A stretch of DNA of 64,000 nucleotides, from positions 62,001 through 126,000 of the forward strand of contig JAFGBS010000009.1 of the NCBI GenBank assembly GCA_016933055.1. Reading direction: 5' to 3'. Each line of letters starts with the position of its first letter. Positions within the stretch are counted from its first letter, which is position 1. Position numbers and translations under genes: made by a program. The notes under the pieces are model-generated. The model had not been told where the DNA came from. It ran no database searches and worked only from the letters and a program-made list of their open reading frames with translations. Shown piece by piece: positions 27,663 through 36,248 of this stretch. This stretch comes from Promethearchaeota archaeon. Its GTDB lineage: Archaea; Asgardarchaeota; Lokiarchaeia; Sigyniarchaeales; Promethearchaeaceae.

Positions 27663-28424
27663 ATGAAAAAATTACGGACTACCTTGATTTTTTTGACTTT
27701 GGTGATAATTTCAACTTGGATCATAGGTTCAACTACATTTTCCTCTGCTACAACTTATTCTGATGAATATCAGCAATTATTAGAATACCAAGTAACAGAT
27801 TGGAACGAAACAAATGGAGTAGAATGGTATATTTGGGATTTTACCAATCCAATTCATCGTGGTTTTGCTGGTACTCAAAAAGGAGGGAGAATTACTGTAA
27901 ATATTACGAGTACTCATAATAAATCTTCTCAGTTGTCCTATCTTGCTAATCCAGATCCAGTTCCCTACGGTGATATCAATTTCTATATGCGCAATGGATT
28001 TCTAAATTTCACTGAAACAAATATTTCAATTACAGAAATGGCTTACATTCTAAACTTGGGATACATGAATTGGTTTCCTGGTTTTATGATTCCTAATGAT
28101 TGGGAAGAAAATGGAGCCTTTGCTCTAGCACAGAGGAATGTGTTTAGTATATTATGTGAAGTGACTATTACAAACAATACAAATTCAGTCGTGTACGATT
28201 TTAAACAACAAACAGGTACGATCTTGCAGAATACAACGTTGGAATACGATCTAACCAGCGGTGCTTTAGTGAGAGCCTATACGGAATTTGGGAATTATTG
28301 GTGCGAAATTGCATTACAAAACTTTCAGATTCCTGGTTTTTCGCTATCCTTATTGAGTGTAATAGCCATGTTTACAATTATTGGAATATCCTTATTTGTC
28401 AGAAAAAATCACTATAAAAAATAA
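27663..28424 (+). CDS. Secreted, membrane-anchored protein upstream of DUF4430 protein
   Basis: 253-residue extracellular protein: signal peptide (about 4-30, ending in SSATTYS), a beta-rich Asn-glycosylation-like ectodomain (many NxT/NxS), then IPGFSLSLL, a membrane helix and the basic tail RKNHYKK. The tail matches the anchor pattern of the C25 peptidase in this window. No enzymatic domain is recognised. A GGAAAGG lies 8 nt upstream of the ATG, and the promoter is the double-operator element just upstream. Thirteen base pairs after its stop the DUF4430 gene begins, so the two proteins are co-expressed and probably function together at the cell surface. Confidence 0.72.
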   Translation: MKKLRTTLIFLTLVIISTWIIGSTTFSSATTYSDEYQQLLEYQVTDWNETNGVEWYIWDFTNPIHRGFAGTQKGGRITVNITSTHNKSSQLSYLANPDPVPYGDINFYMRNGFLNFTETNISITEMAYILNLGYMNWFPGFMIPNDWEENGAFALAQRNVFSILCEVTITNNTNSVVYDFKQQTGTILQNTTLEYDLTSGALVRAYTEFGNYWCEIALQNFQIPGFSLSLLSVIAMFTIIGISLFVRKNHYKK

Positions 28425-28437
28425 TACTGGAACTAGA

Positions 28438-28914
28438 ATGGACAGAAAAAAACTTCTCTACATCATTATTTCTCTTTCTTTGGTAATAGGAATTGTCATT
28501 ACTATGAACATTGTGTATTTTGGAACAGATTGGTTTCAATCTGGGGGTAATAATCATTCCGATTACACGTGGGCCTCTGATGAGCATCGTCTAACTTTTC
28601 CCGAAACCATTTTCAATATTACTCTAGAAGTTTATTATGGTGAAGCAAATGGAACTATTGAAACTTATCAAAATATTGCCTTAAATGATCACTATACTAC
28701 GATTTTTGATATATTGAATGCTTGTTGCGAAGTAGAATATGAGATTTTTTGGTGGACCCATCCTACTTTTTTCATAACCTCGATAAACGATGTTCAAGAA
28801 AGCGATGTAGGACAACATTGGTGGCAATTTGAAGTCAATGGAACATATATCCCTGCAGGAGCTAATGCATATTCTCCTGGAAATCACTCCCATATCCGAT
28901 GGTATTTAACATAA
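28438..28914 (+). CDS. DUF4430 (transcobalamin C-terminal-like) surface protein
   Basis: 158-residue protein with one N-terminal membrane anchor (LLYIIISLSLVIGIVITM) and a single DUF4430-type domain. Diagnostic is the ending VGQHWWQFEVNGTYIPAGAN followed by the short HSHIRWYL strand, which matches the family's W-x-x-x-VNG-x-x-x-x-x-GA pattern. DUF4430 is related to the C-terminal domain of transcobalamin/intrinsic factor. Whether archaeal members bind corrinoids is unproven. The frame is open to 28381, but ATG 28438 directly precedes the signal anchor. It forms a two-gene operon with the preceding surface protein behind paired operators, consistent with nutrient-controlled uptake. Confidence 0.75.
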   Translation: MDRKKLLYIIISLSLVIGIVITMNIVYFGTDWFQSGGNNHSDYTWASDEHRLTFPETIFNITLEVYYGEANGTIETYQNIALNDHYTTIFDILNACCEVEYEIFWWTHPTFFITSINDVQESDVGQHWWQFEVNGTYIPAGANAYSPGNHSHIRWYLT

Positions 28915-29019
28915 ATTCATTACCCTAAATTATAGGAATATCTCATTTCTTCATCTACAAAATCTTTTTACCGGGAAGTTCTATGGTATACTATAGTTAT
29001 CATAATAGTGTGAATACTT

Positions 29020-29451
29020 GTGGAACTTAAAGAAGTAGATATGGAAAAAGATCTTCAGATAACTCTTATGAAAAAATTGGAACAATTGGAATCGAGCACT
29101 GACCTTGAGGGTACAGCCATTATTACAAAAACAGGGCTCCGAATTGCCAGTTCAAGCCTTGGTAATCCAGAAATCACTGCTGATCTCCACAGTGCAGGAC
29201 CCGCTGCTTTAATATCCTTAGGAGAAAAGTTATCTCAAGGGCTACAATATGGAGAACTAAGAGATATTGTGATAACAGGAGATCAAGGTTACACGATTAT
29301 CACTGTTGGTGGTCCTGGAACTCGATTTATATTACTCACGCATTGTCGTAAAGAGTCCAAGCTAGGCTATTATTTTCACCGTTTACGAAAAGCCTACCGA
29401 GAATTAATGCCGTTATTGGAAAATGTGGGCATTAGTTCTGCCCAATTTTAA
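29020..29451 (+). CDS. Roadblock/LC7 domain protein
   Basis: 143-residue protein made of one roadblock/LC7 domain: helix MKKLEQLESSTDLEG, strands AIITKTGLRIASSSL, a second helix, then IVITGDQGYTIITVGGPG, RFILLTHC and a C-terminal helix. In bacteria (MglB) and eukaryotes the fold regulates small GTPases of the Ras/Rag type, and archaeal genomes, above all Asgard ones, carry many copies. A partner GTPase is not in this window. GTATACTATA at 28987-28996 is a TATA box that puts the GTG at 29020 near the transcript start; the ATG at 29041 is the alternative. Its stop shares TTAA with the selB stop. Confidence 0.85.
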   Translation: MELKEVDMEKDLQITLMKKLEQLESSTDLEGTAIITKTGLRIASSSLGNPEITADLHSAGPAALISLGEKLSQGLQYGELRDIVITGDQGYTIITVGGPGTRFILLTHCRKESKLGYYFHRLRKAYRELMPLLENVGISSAQF

Positions 29452-30935
29452 TTATAAGATGCATTCTTGTTAATTTGAATGGACCGAAGAATTCTTAATT
29501 GTACTTTGTCTTCTTTTTCACAGGCTAGATCTCTAGGTTTTTCGGCTATTACTACTCCTTTTCCTCCAAATAATCCGAGTATTCTACCATAAGGAGCTTC
29601 TAATTTCTTATTCAGTAAGGTTTGTGCGCCCTCTTTGGACTGTGCAAGATTTTCTATCAGTATTGTAGTATCCGAATAATTGGGATTTTTTATTTTTCCA
29701 TGTTTTATTTTTTCCGTAAATACTTCAGGATTGGGTTTAATCGGCACTTTTGCTTCTATCTTTGCCGATCCAAAGAAACGAAGAGTTGAAGGTGGTAAGT
29801 CTAATTGAGAAAGAATCAAAATTTCATCTAATAATACATATTGTGGTTGTAAAAACCATAGATATGCTCCATATGACACATGTTTTTTGCGCCAATTAAT
29901 TAATATATTGGGAGAAACTTCATTTGAATACATTCTGGTTTCAGGATCAGCATAATAAAATGGGAAGAAACGGGCGTTTGTTGTGATCAATCCATGTGTA
30001 ACATTAATTTGGCTACCAAATTTTATAGTTTTTTGAAAATGAGGGCTTAATTCATAGTTTATCTCGGCAATTTCGATTTTTTTAAACATATCGGGATTAT
30101 TGGTCAATATGTCCCCTCTTTGGAGTTGATCCACTTCAACATCACTAATTACCACCCCAGCGCGAAAACCATGGGGCACTTTTTGGACATTTTGATGGTA
30201 TACTTGTGCATTTTTTACTTTTACTTCTTTGAGATGAGGAATGATTGTCAACTTCTCTCCTGCATGTAAACTACTGTGGGTTGTACCTGTAACTATTACT
30301 CCAACTCCCTTCTTATGAAAATGGTGATCTATGGGAAATACTAAGAATTCTGATTGTGGTTGTTTTATGGGATTGTTCTTCACTAGAGTCATAATCTCCT
30401 CTTTTAAATTATCAATTCCAGTTCCTAGTCTAGCGGAGACTCGTATAATTGGGTTATCGGGGCTAAATTTTGTGTTTATTAAGAGCTCTCGCAATTGATG
30501 TTCAATTTCATCTGCAGCATCATGGGATATCGCATCAATTTTATTAATTACAAAAATCACCTTCGTTATATCCAGCATTTCTAGAATAACCATATGTTCT
30601 GCCGTCTGTATTTGAATTCCCTCTTTACCATCAAGAACCACAATGGCTCCGTCAATAATTCGAGCAGATGCAACTACACTGCGTATTAAATCAGCGTGAC
30701 CGGGAGCATCTACTAAAGTAATTAAATAATTTTCTTGGATAAAAGACGTGAAGCCCAAATCGATCGTGATTCCTCTGTCCTTACTTTGTGGATGAGCATC
30801 TAGTCCAGATGTTGAAATTATCTCCGATAACTGTCTTGCAATTGCAGTTTTTCCTGAATCTACATGCCCCAATAATCCCAACAAAAAAGAGCGGAATTGC
30901 GTTATATTTTTAATTTCCGGTTTTTCTTTGACCAT
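29448..30935 (-). CDS. selB: Selenocysteine-specific elongation factor SelB (EFSec, archaeal type)
   Basis: Translation GTPase that delivers Sec-tRNA to UGA codons with a SECIS element. G motifs: GHVDSGKTA (about 18-26), DAPGHADL, NKIDA. Switch region DRGITIDLG is the SelB/EFSec form of the EF-Tu RGITI motif. Two beta-barrel domains follow (about 195-370), with the SelB-like KGVGVIVTGTTHSS, and then a compact C-terminal domain without the four winged helices of bacterial SelB, as in archaea and eukaryotes. Length 495 fits. AAGGAGG precedes the ATG, which lies inside the 3' end of the Nudix gene. tRNA-Sec, SelD, PSTK and selenoprotein genes are not in the window. Confidence 0.88.
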   Translation of the reverse strand: MVKEKPEIKNITQFRSFLLGLLGHVDSGKTAIARQLSEIISTSGLDAHPQSKDRGITIDLGFTSFIQENYLITLVDAPGHADLIRSVVASARIIDGAIVVLDGKEGIQIQTAEHMVILEMLDITKVIFVINKIDAISHDAADEIEHQLRELLINTKFSPDNPIIRVSARLGTGIDNLKEEIMTLVKNNPIKQPQSEFLVFPIDHHFHKKGVGVIVTGTTHSSLHAGEKLTIIPHLKEVKVKNAQVYHQNVQKVPHGFRAGVVISDVEVDQLQRGDILTNNPDMFKKIEIAEINYELSPHFQKTIKFGSQINVTHGLITTNARFFPFYYADPETRMYSNEVSPNILINWRKKHVSYGAYLWFLQPQYVLLDEILILSQLDLPPSTLRFFGSAKIEAKVPIKPNPEVFTEKIKHGKIKNPNYSDTTILIENLAQSKEGAQTLLNKKLEAPYGRILGLFGGKGVVIAEKPRDLACEKEDKVQLRILRSIQINKNASYN

Positions 30936-31662
30936 TTTTGCTTCCTCCTTTTTCTAAAATGTTTTTTATATGATTTTTTTTCTCTTTATTAAATGCTTTT
31001 ATTTGTCTGTGCTTTAAGATTTCTTCTATCTCTTCCATGGAATAGCGGGAATGGGGTAAATGGGATGGATTATAATGGTGAATCTTTTTTAAATAATCCA
31101 CAAGGATATGAGCTGTGGCACCCCAGATTGTATATCGTTTTGAATGGACCGTGTAATCAAACATAAAAATGGGAAATCTCTTTCCTTCTATTATCATACA
31201 TTGCTCCCGAAAGGATGTTGGGTTGAGAAAAAAATCAATCGGGATAGGAAAAATCTGTTCTACTTCCACTTCATTCCGAGTGAATTTTGGATTAGGGATA
31301 TCCAATTTTCCCACCACAGGAGTGATAATATATCCCGTCATAGTAGGAACATCATCCAGTTGCCCCAATATTTCGATACTTTCTTTATTAATTCCAATCT
31401 CTTCTTCACATTCTCGTAAAGCTGTTTCTATAATATTGAAATCTGTAGTGGGATCATATCGTCCGCCAGGAAATGATATCTCTCCACTATGATGCTTCAT
31501 ATTCCGGGTTCTTTCGGTTAATATAAGAGTATACGAATTGGAATGATTATATAAGAGAATCAAGACTGCAGAATGCTTCAATATCGTACTTTTTAGACGT
31601 TTTGGAGCGCCTTCTCCGAGGATTTGTTTAATGTTATAGAAGTCATTTTCCCTTGGGATCAT
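30910..31662 (-). CDS. Nudix hydrolase (CoA pyrophosphatase-like)
   Basis: Predicted pyrophosphatase of the Nudix fold. The Nudix box reads GGRYDPTTDFN, then ETALRECEEEIGI, giving the GX5EX7REUXEEXGU pattern, preceded by SGEISFPG as in CoA/NADH pyrophosphatases of the NudL type. The tail contains YTIWGATAHILVDYL, a family feature. The frame is open to a TTG at 31713, but that codon lies only about 10 bp after a TATA-like TATAAAATTTT and is too close to it, so the ATG at 31662 (VMIPREN) is likelier. The last 26 bases overlap selB, which ties the two in one transcript without obvious functional reason. Confidence 0.83.
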   Translation of the reverse strand: MIPRENDFYNIKQILGEGAPKRLKSTILKHSAVLILLYNHSNSYTLILTERTRNMKHHSGEISFPGGRYDPTTDFNIIETALRECEEEIGINKESIEILGQLDDVPTMTGYIITPVVGKLDIPNPKFTRNEVEVEQIFPIPIDFFLNPTSFREQCMIIEGKRFPIFMFDYTVHSKRYTIWGATAHILVDYLKKIHHYNPSHLPHSRYSMEEIEEILKHRQIKAFNKEKKNHIKNILEKGGSKNGQRKTGN

Positions 31663-31761
31663 TACAGTTGGAGTATATACCTTACTGATTTTGTATTCTT
31701 CGCTTTTTTCCAAAAATTAAAATTTTATACAATGCTAAGTGGCATAATAACGAGAGCAGTG

Positions 31762-32134
31762 GTGAGTAAAAATTCCCAAGAAGAATCCTAAACACCGTCC
31801 AAAAACGAATGGTTTTTCAATTTCCAGACGTCCCAAAACTATACCGGTTCCAGAAGCGAGTACCAAAAAACCTCTGTCAAAAACTTGTCAGATCAAAGGA
31901 TGTACCGATGAATCCATCCATACTCTATCCATCTCCGAATATGAACCTACAATAAAGAAACTTGGTTTAACCATACGCAAACAAAAAGGATCCCGTCGTT
32001 TTAATATCTGCAAGGATCACTATAAACGGATGAAAAAAGTAAAAAAGAAAGATGAGAAATACGCTCGGCCTTATTTCGAAACGAGTGGACAAAAGTTACC
32101 TAAGAAGGATAAAATTAATCGGTTTCTTGAATAA
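31762..32134 (+). CDS. Small basic zinc-finger-like protein, apparently frameshifted near its start
   Basis: An uninterrupted frame of 122 codons runs from 31766 to the TAA at 32132-32134 but has no usable ATG, GTG or TTG near its 5' end. A TATA box (TTTTATAC, about 31722-31729) points to a GTG at 31762, which is one base out of frame and stops after nine codons. One extra A in the run AAAAA at 31768-31772 would join GTG to the long frame. The protein is very basic, with a KKPLSKTCQIKGC segment and a later NICKDHYKRMKK, giving a Cys-x4-Cys and Cys-x2-His zinc-site candidate. Function unknown; nucleic-acid binding is plausible. Either an assembly error or a real frameshift. Confidence 0.5.
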
Positions 32135-32160
32135 TCTGATGTTTGTTAATTTTTCTGAAT

Positions 32161-32289
32161 TTATGCCCCGATAATCATTTGTCTATAATATTGGGGGATT
32201 TTTATCAACTGATTTAATGTCAATCCCAATGCTATGAGACTAATTGTAAGTAAAAAAAGGATCAAAGTGGTGATTCTTCGTTCTCGCAT
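32161..32289 (-). CDS. 42-residue single-span membrane peptide
   Basis: Short open frame: a basic start (MRERR), one hydrophobic helix of about 20 residues (TLILFLLTISLIALGLTL) and a polar tail (IPQYYRQM). It lies 39 bp downstream of the zinc-ribbon coiled-coil gene on the same strand and could be on its transcript. The positive-inside signature and clean helix argue for a real small membrane protein. No homologue is known to me. Confidence 0.45.
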   Translation of the reverse strand: MRERRITTLILFLLTISLIALGLTLNQLIKIPQYYRQMIIGA

Positions 32290-32328
32290 ATAAAATCACT
32301 TTTGTGTATGCACCGTTTTTTAAAAACG

Positions 32329-33261
32329 TTATTCTCCTGTGTAGTTCGATAACACATCGATTTTTTGCTTGAATTCCTCAATTTGCCTTAGCAGTTCTTC
32401 TTTTTTCTTCTCAAAAGTTTCTTTGTCGATCTCTTTGGTATTAAATCGTCCTTCGAGCAGTTTTTTCTTTACTTCTTCATGATTGATTTCGGATTTTAAT
32501 TTTGAAATCCAATTCCGTACTTGTTTTCGAATTTTCTCCAATTCTTCTTGGGCTTTACGGTATTCAGTTGCGTATTCCCTTTTTAGTTGTTCAAAGATGT
32601 TTTGCTTGATTTTTCCTAATTTGAACTTTCTTTTGAGTTCAGTGAGCTGTGCACGTTTTTCCTCGATGGTAATGAGAAATTCATCCAATTTGAAAGTACC
32701 TAATCGCTCCATTACTTCGTCAATTTGCGACTGCAATTCCCGTTGCACTTCTTTTATAGCCTCAAGACGCATATTCACTTCTTTTGCGAAATCTATATCC
32801 AATTCATAACGTTCGGATTTTGCATCACCAAGTATTTTGTCTAATTTCTCTTTTAATCTGTCCTTTTTCCCGTATAATATAGCCAGTTCCATTTTCATTT
32901 CGAACTGTTCTCGCATTTCGTCTTCCATTTCCAATGTGTCTAAGAGTTCTTCATCTTCCTCAACATCAAATGGAATACTCTCTTTCTTTTTTTGTTTTTC
33001 CTCAGGGGGAGTGAGATCTCCGGAACCAAAGGGAGTAACTTCTTCTTTTACCTCATCTTCTTCTTCTTCTTTCTGCTCCCCTTTTCCTTCCACGCGGGAT
33101 TCTTGGGGGGGAAAAATAATGGATCCCTTTTTTTCGGTTGATTCTTTAATTGTTTTAGTGAAATCGGTTAGAAGAGGTTTTCCACAAAAAATGCAGAATT
33201 TATCTCCTTCACGTACAGACCGTCCACAGTGAGGGCATGTTTTTTCAGACACGGTTAACAC
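32329..33261 (-). CDS. Zinc-ribbon protein with long coiled coil
   Basis: 310-residue soluble protein. The N-terminus is a zinc ribbon with two CxxC knuckles (CPHCGRSVREGDKFCIFCGKPL has cysteines at about 9, 12, 24 and 27). An acidic low-complexity linker (about 45-110, rich in Glu and Lys) precedes about 190 residues of strongly heptad-like helix with Leu, Glu and Lys, predicting an extended coiled coil. The architecture suggests a scaffold or adaptor; no enzymatic site is present. The GTG start lies about 25 bp behind GAGTATATGAG, so the mRNA is probably leaderless. A 42-codon membrane peptide frame follows on the same strand. Confidence 0.75.
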   Translation of the reverse strand: MLTVSEKTCPHCGRSVREGDKFCIFCGKPLLTDFTKTIKESTEKKGSIIFPPQESRVEGKGEQKEEEEDEVKEEVTPFGSGDLTPPEEKQKKKESIPFDVEEDEELLDTLEMEDEMREQFEMKMELAILYGKKDRLKEKLDKILGDAKSERYELDIDFAKEVNMRLEAIKEVQRELQSQIDEVMERLGTFKLDEFLITIEEKRAQLTELKRKFKLGKIKQNIFEQLKREYATEYRKAQEELEKIRKQVRNWISKLKSEINHEEVKKKLLEGRFNTKEIDKETFEKKKEELLRQIEEFKQKIDVLSNYTGE

Positions 33262-33338
33262 TCTGTGTTTTTTCGTATACTTCTCATATACTCTTAGTGA
33301 ATTAAAAAATTGGTGCAGTCAGGTATTATCAAAATTTG

Positions 33339-36104
33339 TTAGTATTCAAGAACTCGTTTTTGCATCGTCAATTCCATTGCTTCTTGGATTGCATCATCAT
33401 ATAAATCAATCGAATATTTCTTGTGAAGAGGAGATTTCAAAACCACCGCCCCTAAATATACAGCCCAATATAATGATCTAGCTAAAAATCGCACTCCTCG
33501 GGTGACCATTTTTGTACCCTTATCAAATTCCTTTAAACTGTTATCATCAAACGCCCCAAACAATCCCAAAAACACATAATATAAAGGTTGGAATATAAAG
33601 AATCCGATAGTAAATAACAAAATCGTCGTAATCATGGTTCCTTGATCCACCAATGCAATAATACCAATGAATACTAAATAATTCGCTCCCGCTGCCATCA
33701 TGGGTGATATCCAAGATTTCCACCAATAACGTTTTGGATTTATTTTCATTTTCCGACGAATTATTAAATAGGAGACCAAATCCTTGAGGAGTAATGCCGG
33801 ATTATAAGCCCATAATACTGCTTCCATCCTCTGCATAATCGGGATTAGAATTACTAATAGTATTAACCGTACAGTTTGTTCAAGCAACCACATCCACGTA
33901 TTATACTTTACTGTTTTGTCATTATGCTGAAATACGGTATCCGCCAACCAACTGGGGGGTCCCAGCAATCCGTGTAACCACAATCCCGGAAAAAATAAAA
34001 TAGCTCTTTCCCACGTCGCTCCAGAGAATGTGAGGATTACTAGGGGGCCAACAGCCCATAAGAATCCTCCGAGATAGAATACTAAGAAATTTCCCCATCT
34101 TTGAGCTTGAACGAATATATAGTCTCTCAATTTATTTTTCTTGTTACCTGCTGCTTCACTTAAGCTTGGTAAACATCCACTGAAAAAAAGACCAATTAAC
34201 GAAAAGATTGAAGTGAGACCCATGGTTAATTCAAAATAAGCAATTTCACTAGAATAATCCGATACGTATTTAGAGACAAGAAAAGTCTGTATGGTCCATA
34301 CTAATGGGACCAATACGTTACCTATTACAAGAATTATCCCATATTTCATCACTTGTTTCAATTCATCCCAATGAAAATCAATTCGGAAGAAAATTCGGGA
34401 AATTTTCAAGTCCTTTGAGAAATTTTTCTTAAATAAGGCTATACCAAATATGAACGTGAGGATTTCTGCAGCCCATGACCCAAGCATGTACCCCAAGACT
34501 CCTCCAAACGCCTCCCCAAAGTGTGTATTACGGAAAATCATCCTAAATAATAAGATTCCTCCATACTGGGTAATTAAAATTATAATTAAGTTCCGTAATA
34601 AATCAGAGATCTGATATAGATCTAGTCTCTGAGTCCCTTGGAAAAAAATTTGGATTATAAGCAGAAATCCTGGGAATTGGATCATACTATGAAAAAGAAA
34701 AAACCAAGAAAAATGAGCTAGATTTGTATTTGGGATAATCCATAGAGAAATTACTGAAACAACTGCAAATTGTCCCACCCCGGTTAAAAATTGCCAGAAT
34801 GTAAAAATCTGTAAATAATGTATGGCTTTTTTTGGATTATCAACACGATATTCAGAGAAATATTTTACCACTGAAACTTTTGTACCGAGGTCTAAGACCA
34901 GCCAAATTGCCTCAAAAGTCTTGAGAGTAAACCGATATTGACCCTCTGCCATAGGATACGGCATAATAAATCGTGGAAAAGCGTAAAAAACGATTATGAG
35001 TTGCGGCACTCCTACAAGAACGGTGATAAAGAAGGAGGTAAAAAATCCTGATAATTGCCTATGAAATCCGATCTCTTCCCAATCGGTGATTTCCTCTTTC
35101 TTCAATCTTCTGGGTTTATATTTTCTCTTGCGGACTTTTTCTTTCTTTTGATATTTTTCTTCAAAATTGAATTCTAGCAATGAATCTCGAGTCTGATTTG
35201 ATTGTCTACGGATCTTTAAAACCGTGAGGATAGTCAATAAAACCAAGAGAACCACGATGCTTGTAATTAAGATCTGGGAAAGAGCATGCGGAACGGGACT
35301 GAAATGCCATTGGGCAAAATTTACAATCCTATCCCCTTGATTCAAGACGATCCATGCAAAACTATATGCAAAATAGTTGTAATATGCCCATAGTAATAAT
35401 TGAATATTTTTTTGTCCCTCCATCCAATACGAGATCACCCCAATCCTACCCAAACCTCTATCTTTTATAAAAATTAACGGATCTAGCGATGTAACCGCAC
35501 TATCATCTCTTGCTTTCTTTTCGATCATTACGCTTGCATTAAAACTCGAGATTAATGTTGCCCCAAAGGAAGTATAATGCTGTGCTTCTGGACAGGAATT
35601 CCAATCAATATAGTGTTCAAGTGGATCTGCAGTACGTGTTGGTGTGGATATTGCTAATTCTGTATTTTTTGAGATGTTTCCCACATCATAAAATTCAATG
35701 ATTCCCATAGTAACAAATATATTGGGATTCTCGGTAAGGTTATTTCCACACAGAATTAATAAACCTCCTCCTAGTTCCACAAATTCCCGGAGAACAGATT
35801 GATTAGCTGGACTTAATGGTTGATCCAATATACATACAAGATCATACTCCAACAATAAAGCGGACCCATTTGTGTAGTCAGTAAAATTTGTGATATCAGG
35901 AGCTTGGTGGGTTACCTGAAAAATAGAATCTAATTGAAGAGCTTCTCGAAAAGAATCGTCTCTCCAATCCTCTACATTCTCGCTAACATATAATATTCGA
36001 ATTGAAGATTGTTCTGCCCGTACACCATGCATAGCAAGGAATCCACACATAACCACACATAAAATTAACAAAATAGTTCGTGGGATATGAGATTCTTTTC
36101 GCAT
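33339..36104 (-). CDS. Polysaccharide flippase-like protein fused to an extracellular GATase-like domain
   Basis: 921 residues in three parts. Residues 1-30 are a signal anchor. Residues about 33-260 form an extracellular alpha/beta domain with the layout of class I glutamine-amidotransferase-like/ThuA-type folds (YDLVCILDQPLSPANQSVL, then LGGGLLILCGN), but without an obvious catalytic triad. A helix at about 272-297 and a very basic cytosolic loop (RKRKYKPRRLKKEE) lead to about 14 membrane helices (350-900) resembling Wzx/MATE-type exporters of lipid-linked polysaccharides. Predicted role: flipping glycan-lipids or anchoring a sensor to the flippase. A TATA-like TTTATAGC lies at about 36128-36135. 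The fusion is the odd point; the flippase call is moderate. Confidence 0.7.
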   Translation of the reverse strand: MRKESHIPRTILLILCVVMCGFLAMHGVRAEQSSIRILYVSENVEDWRDDSFREALQLDSIFQVTHQAPDITNFTDYTNGSALLLEYDLVCILDQPLSPANQSVLREFVELGGGLLILCGNNLTENPNIFVTMGIIEFYDVGNISKNTELAISTPTRTADPLEHYIDWNSCPEAQHYTSFGATLISSFNASVMIEKKARDDSAVTSLDPLIFIKDRGLGRIGVISYWMEGQKNIQLLLWAYYNYFAYSFAWIVLNQGDRIVNFAQWHFSPVPHALSQILITSIVVLLVLLTILTVLKIRRQSNQTRDSLLEFNFEEKYQKKEKVRKRKYKPRRLKKEEITDWEEIGFHRQLSGFFTSFFITVLVGVPQLIIVFYAFPRFIMPYPMAEGQYRFTLKTFEAIWLVLDLGTKVSVVKYFSEYRVDNPKKAIHYLQIFTFWQFLTGVGQFAVVSVISLWIIPNTNLAHFSWFFLFHSMIQFPGFLLIIQIFFQGTQRLDLYQISDLLRNLIIILITQYGGILLFRMIFRNTHFGEAFGGVLGYMLGSWAAEILTFIFGIALFKKNFSKDLKISRIFFRIDFHWDELKQVMKYGIILVIGNVLVPLVWTIQTFLVSKYVSDYSSEIAYFELTMGLTSIFSLIGLFFSGCLPSLSEAAGNKKNKLRDYIFVQAQRWGNFLVFYLGGFLWAVGPLVILTFSGATWERAILFFPGLWLHGLLGPPSWLADTVFQHNDKTVKYNTWMWLLEQTVRLILLVILIPIMQRMEAVLWAYNPALLLKDLVSYLIIRRKMKINPKRYWWKSWISPMMAAGANYLVFIGIIALVDQGTMITTILLFTIGFFIFQPLYYVFLGLFGAFDDNSLKEFDKGTKMVTRGVRFLARSLYWAVYLGAVVLKSPLHKKYSIDLYDDAIQEAMELTMQKRVLEY

Positions 36105-36248
36105 AGTCTATTTTTTTTGTTCAGCTATAAATTTTTTGAGTTATGTCATTACTTCACTTTACCCATCAAAACAAAATAAGGTGAAAAAAATTTAGGCGAG
36201 AGGGAAAAGAGATTTATGGATTTGCGGATTTAAACTATTGAACCTTAA

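Noticed and set aside
31763..31765. In-frame TGA directly before the zinc-finger-like frame as a selenocysteine codon.
   Set aside because: The frame upstream of this TGA is closed again by a TAA five codons earlier with no start codon between, so no selenoprotein can be built. A single missing A is simpler.
32837..33232. Ser-rich plus-strand frame of 131 codons.
   Set aside because: It is the complement of the Glu/Lys-rich linker and coiled coil of the zinc-ribbon gene; antisense of GAA/GAG-rich DNA gives TTC/CTC-type codons, which explains its composition.
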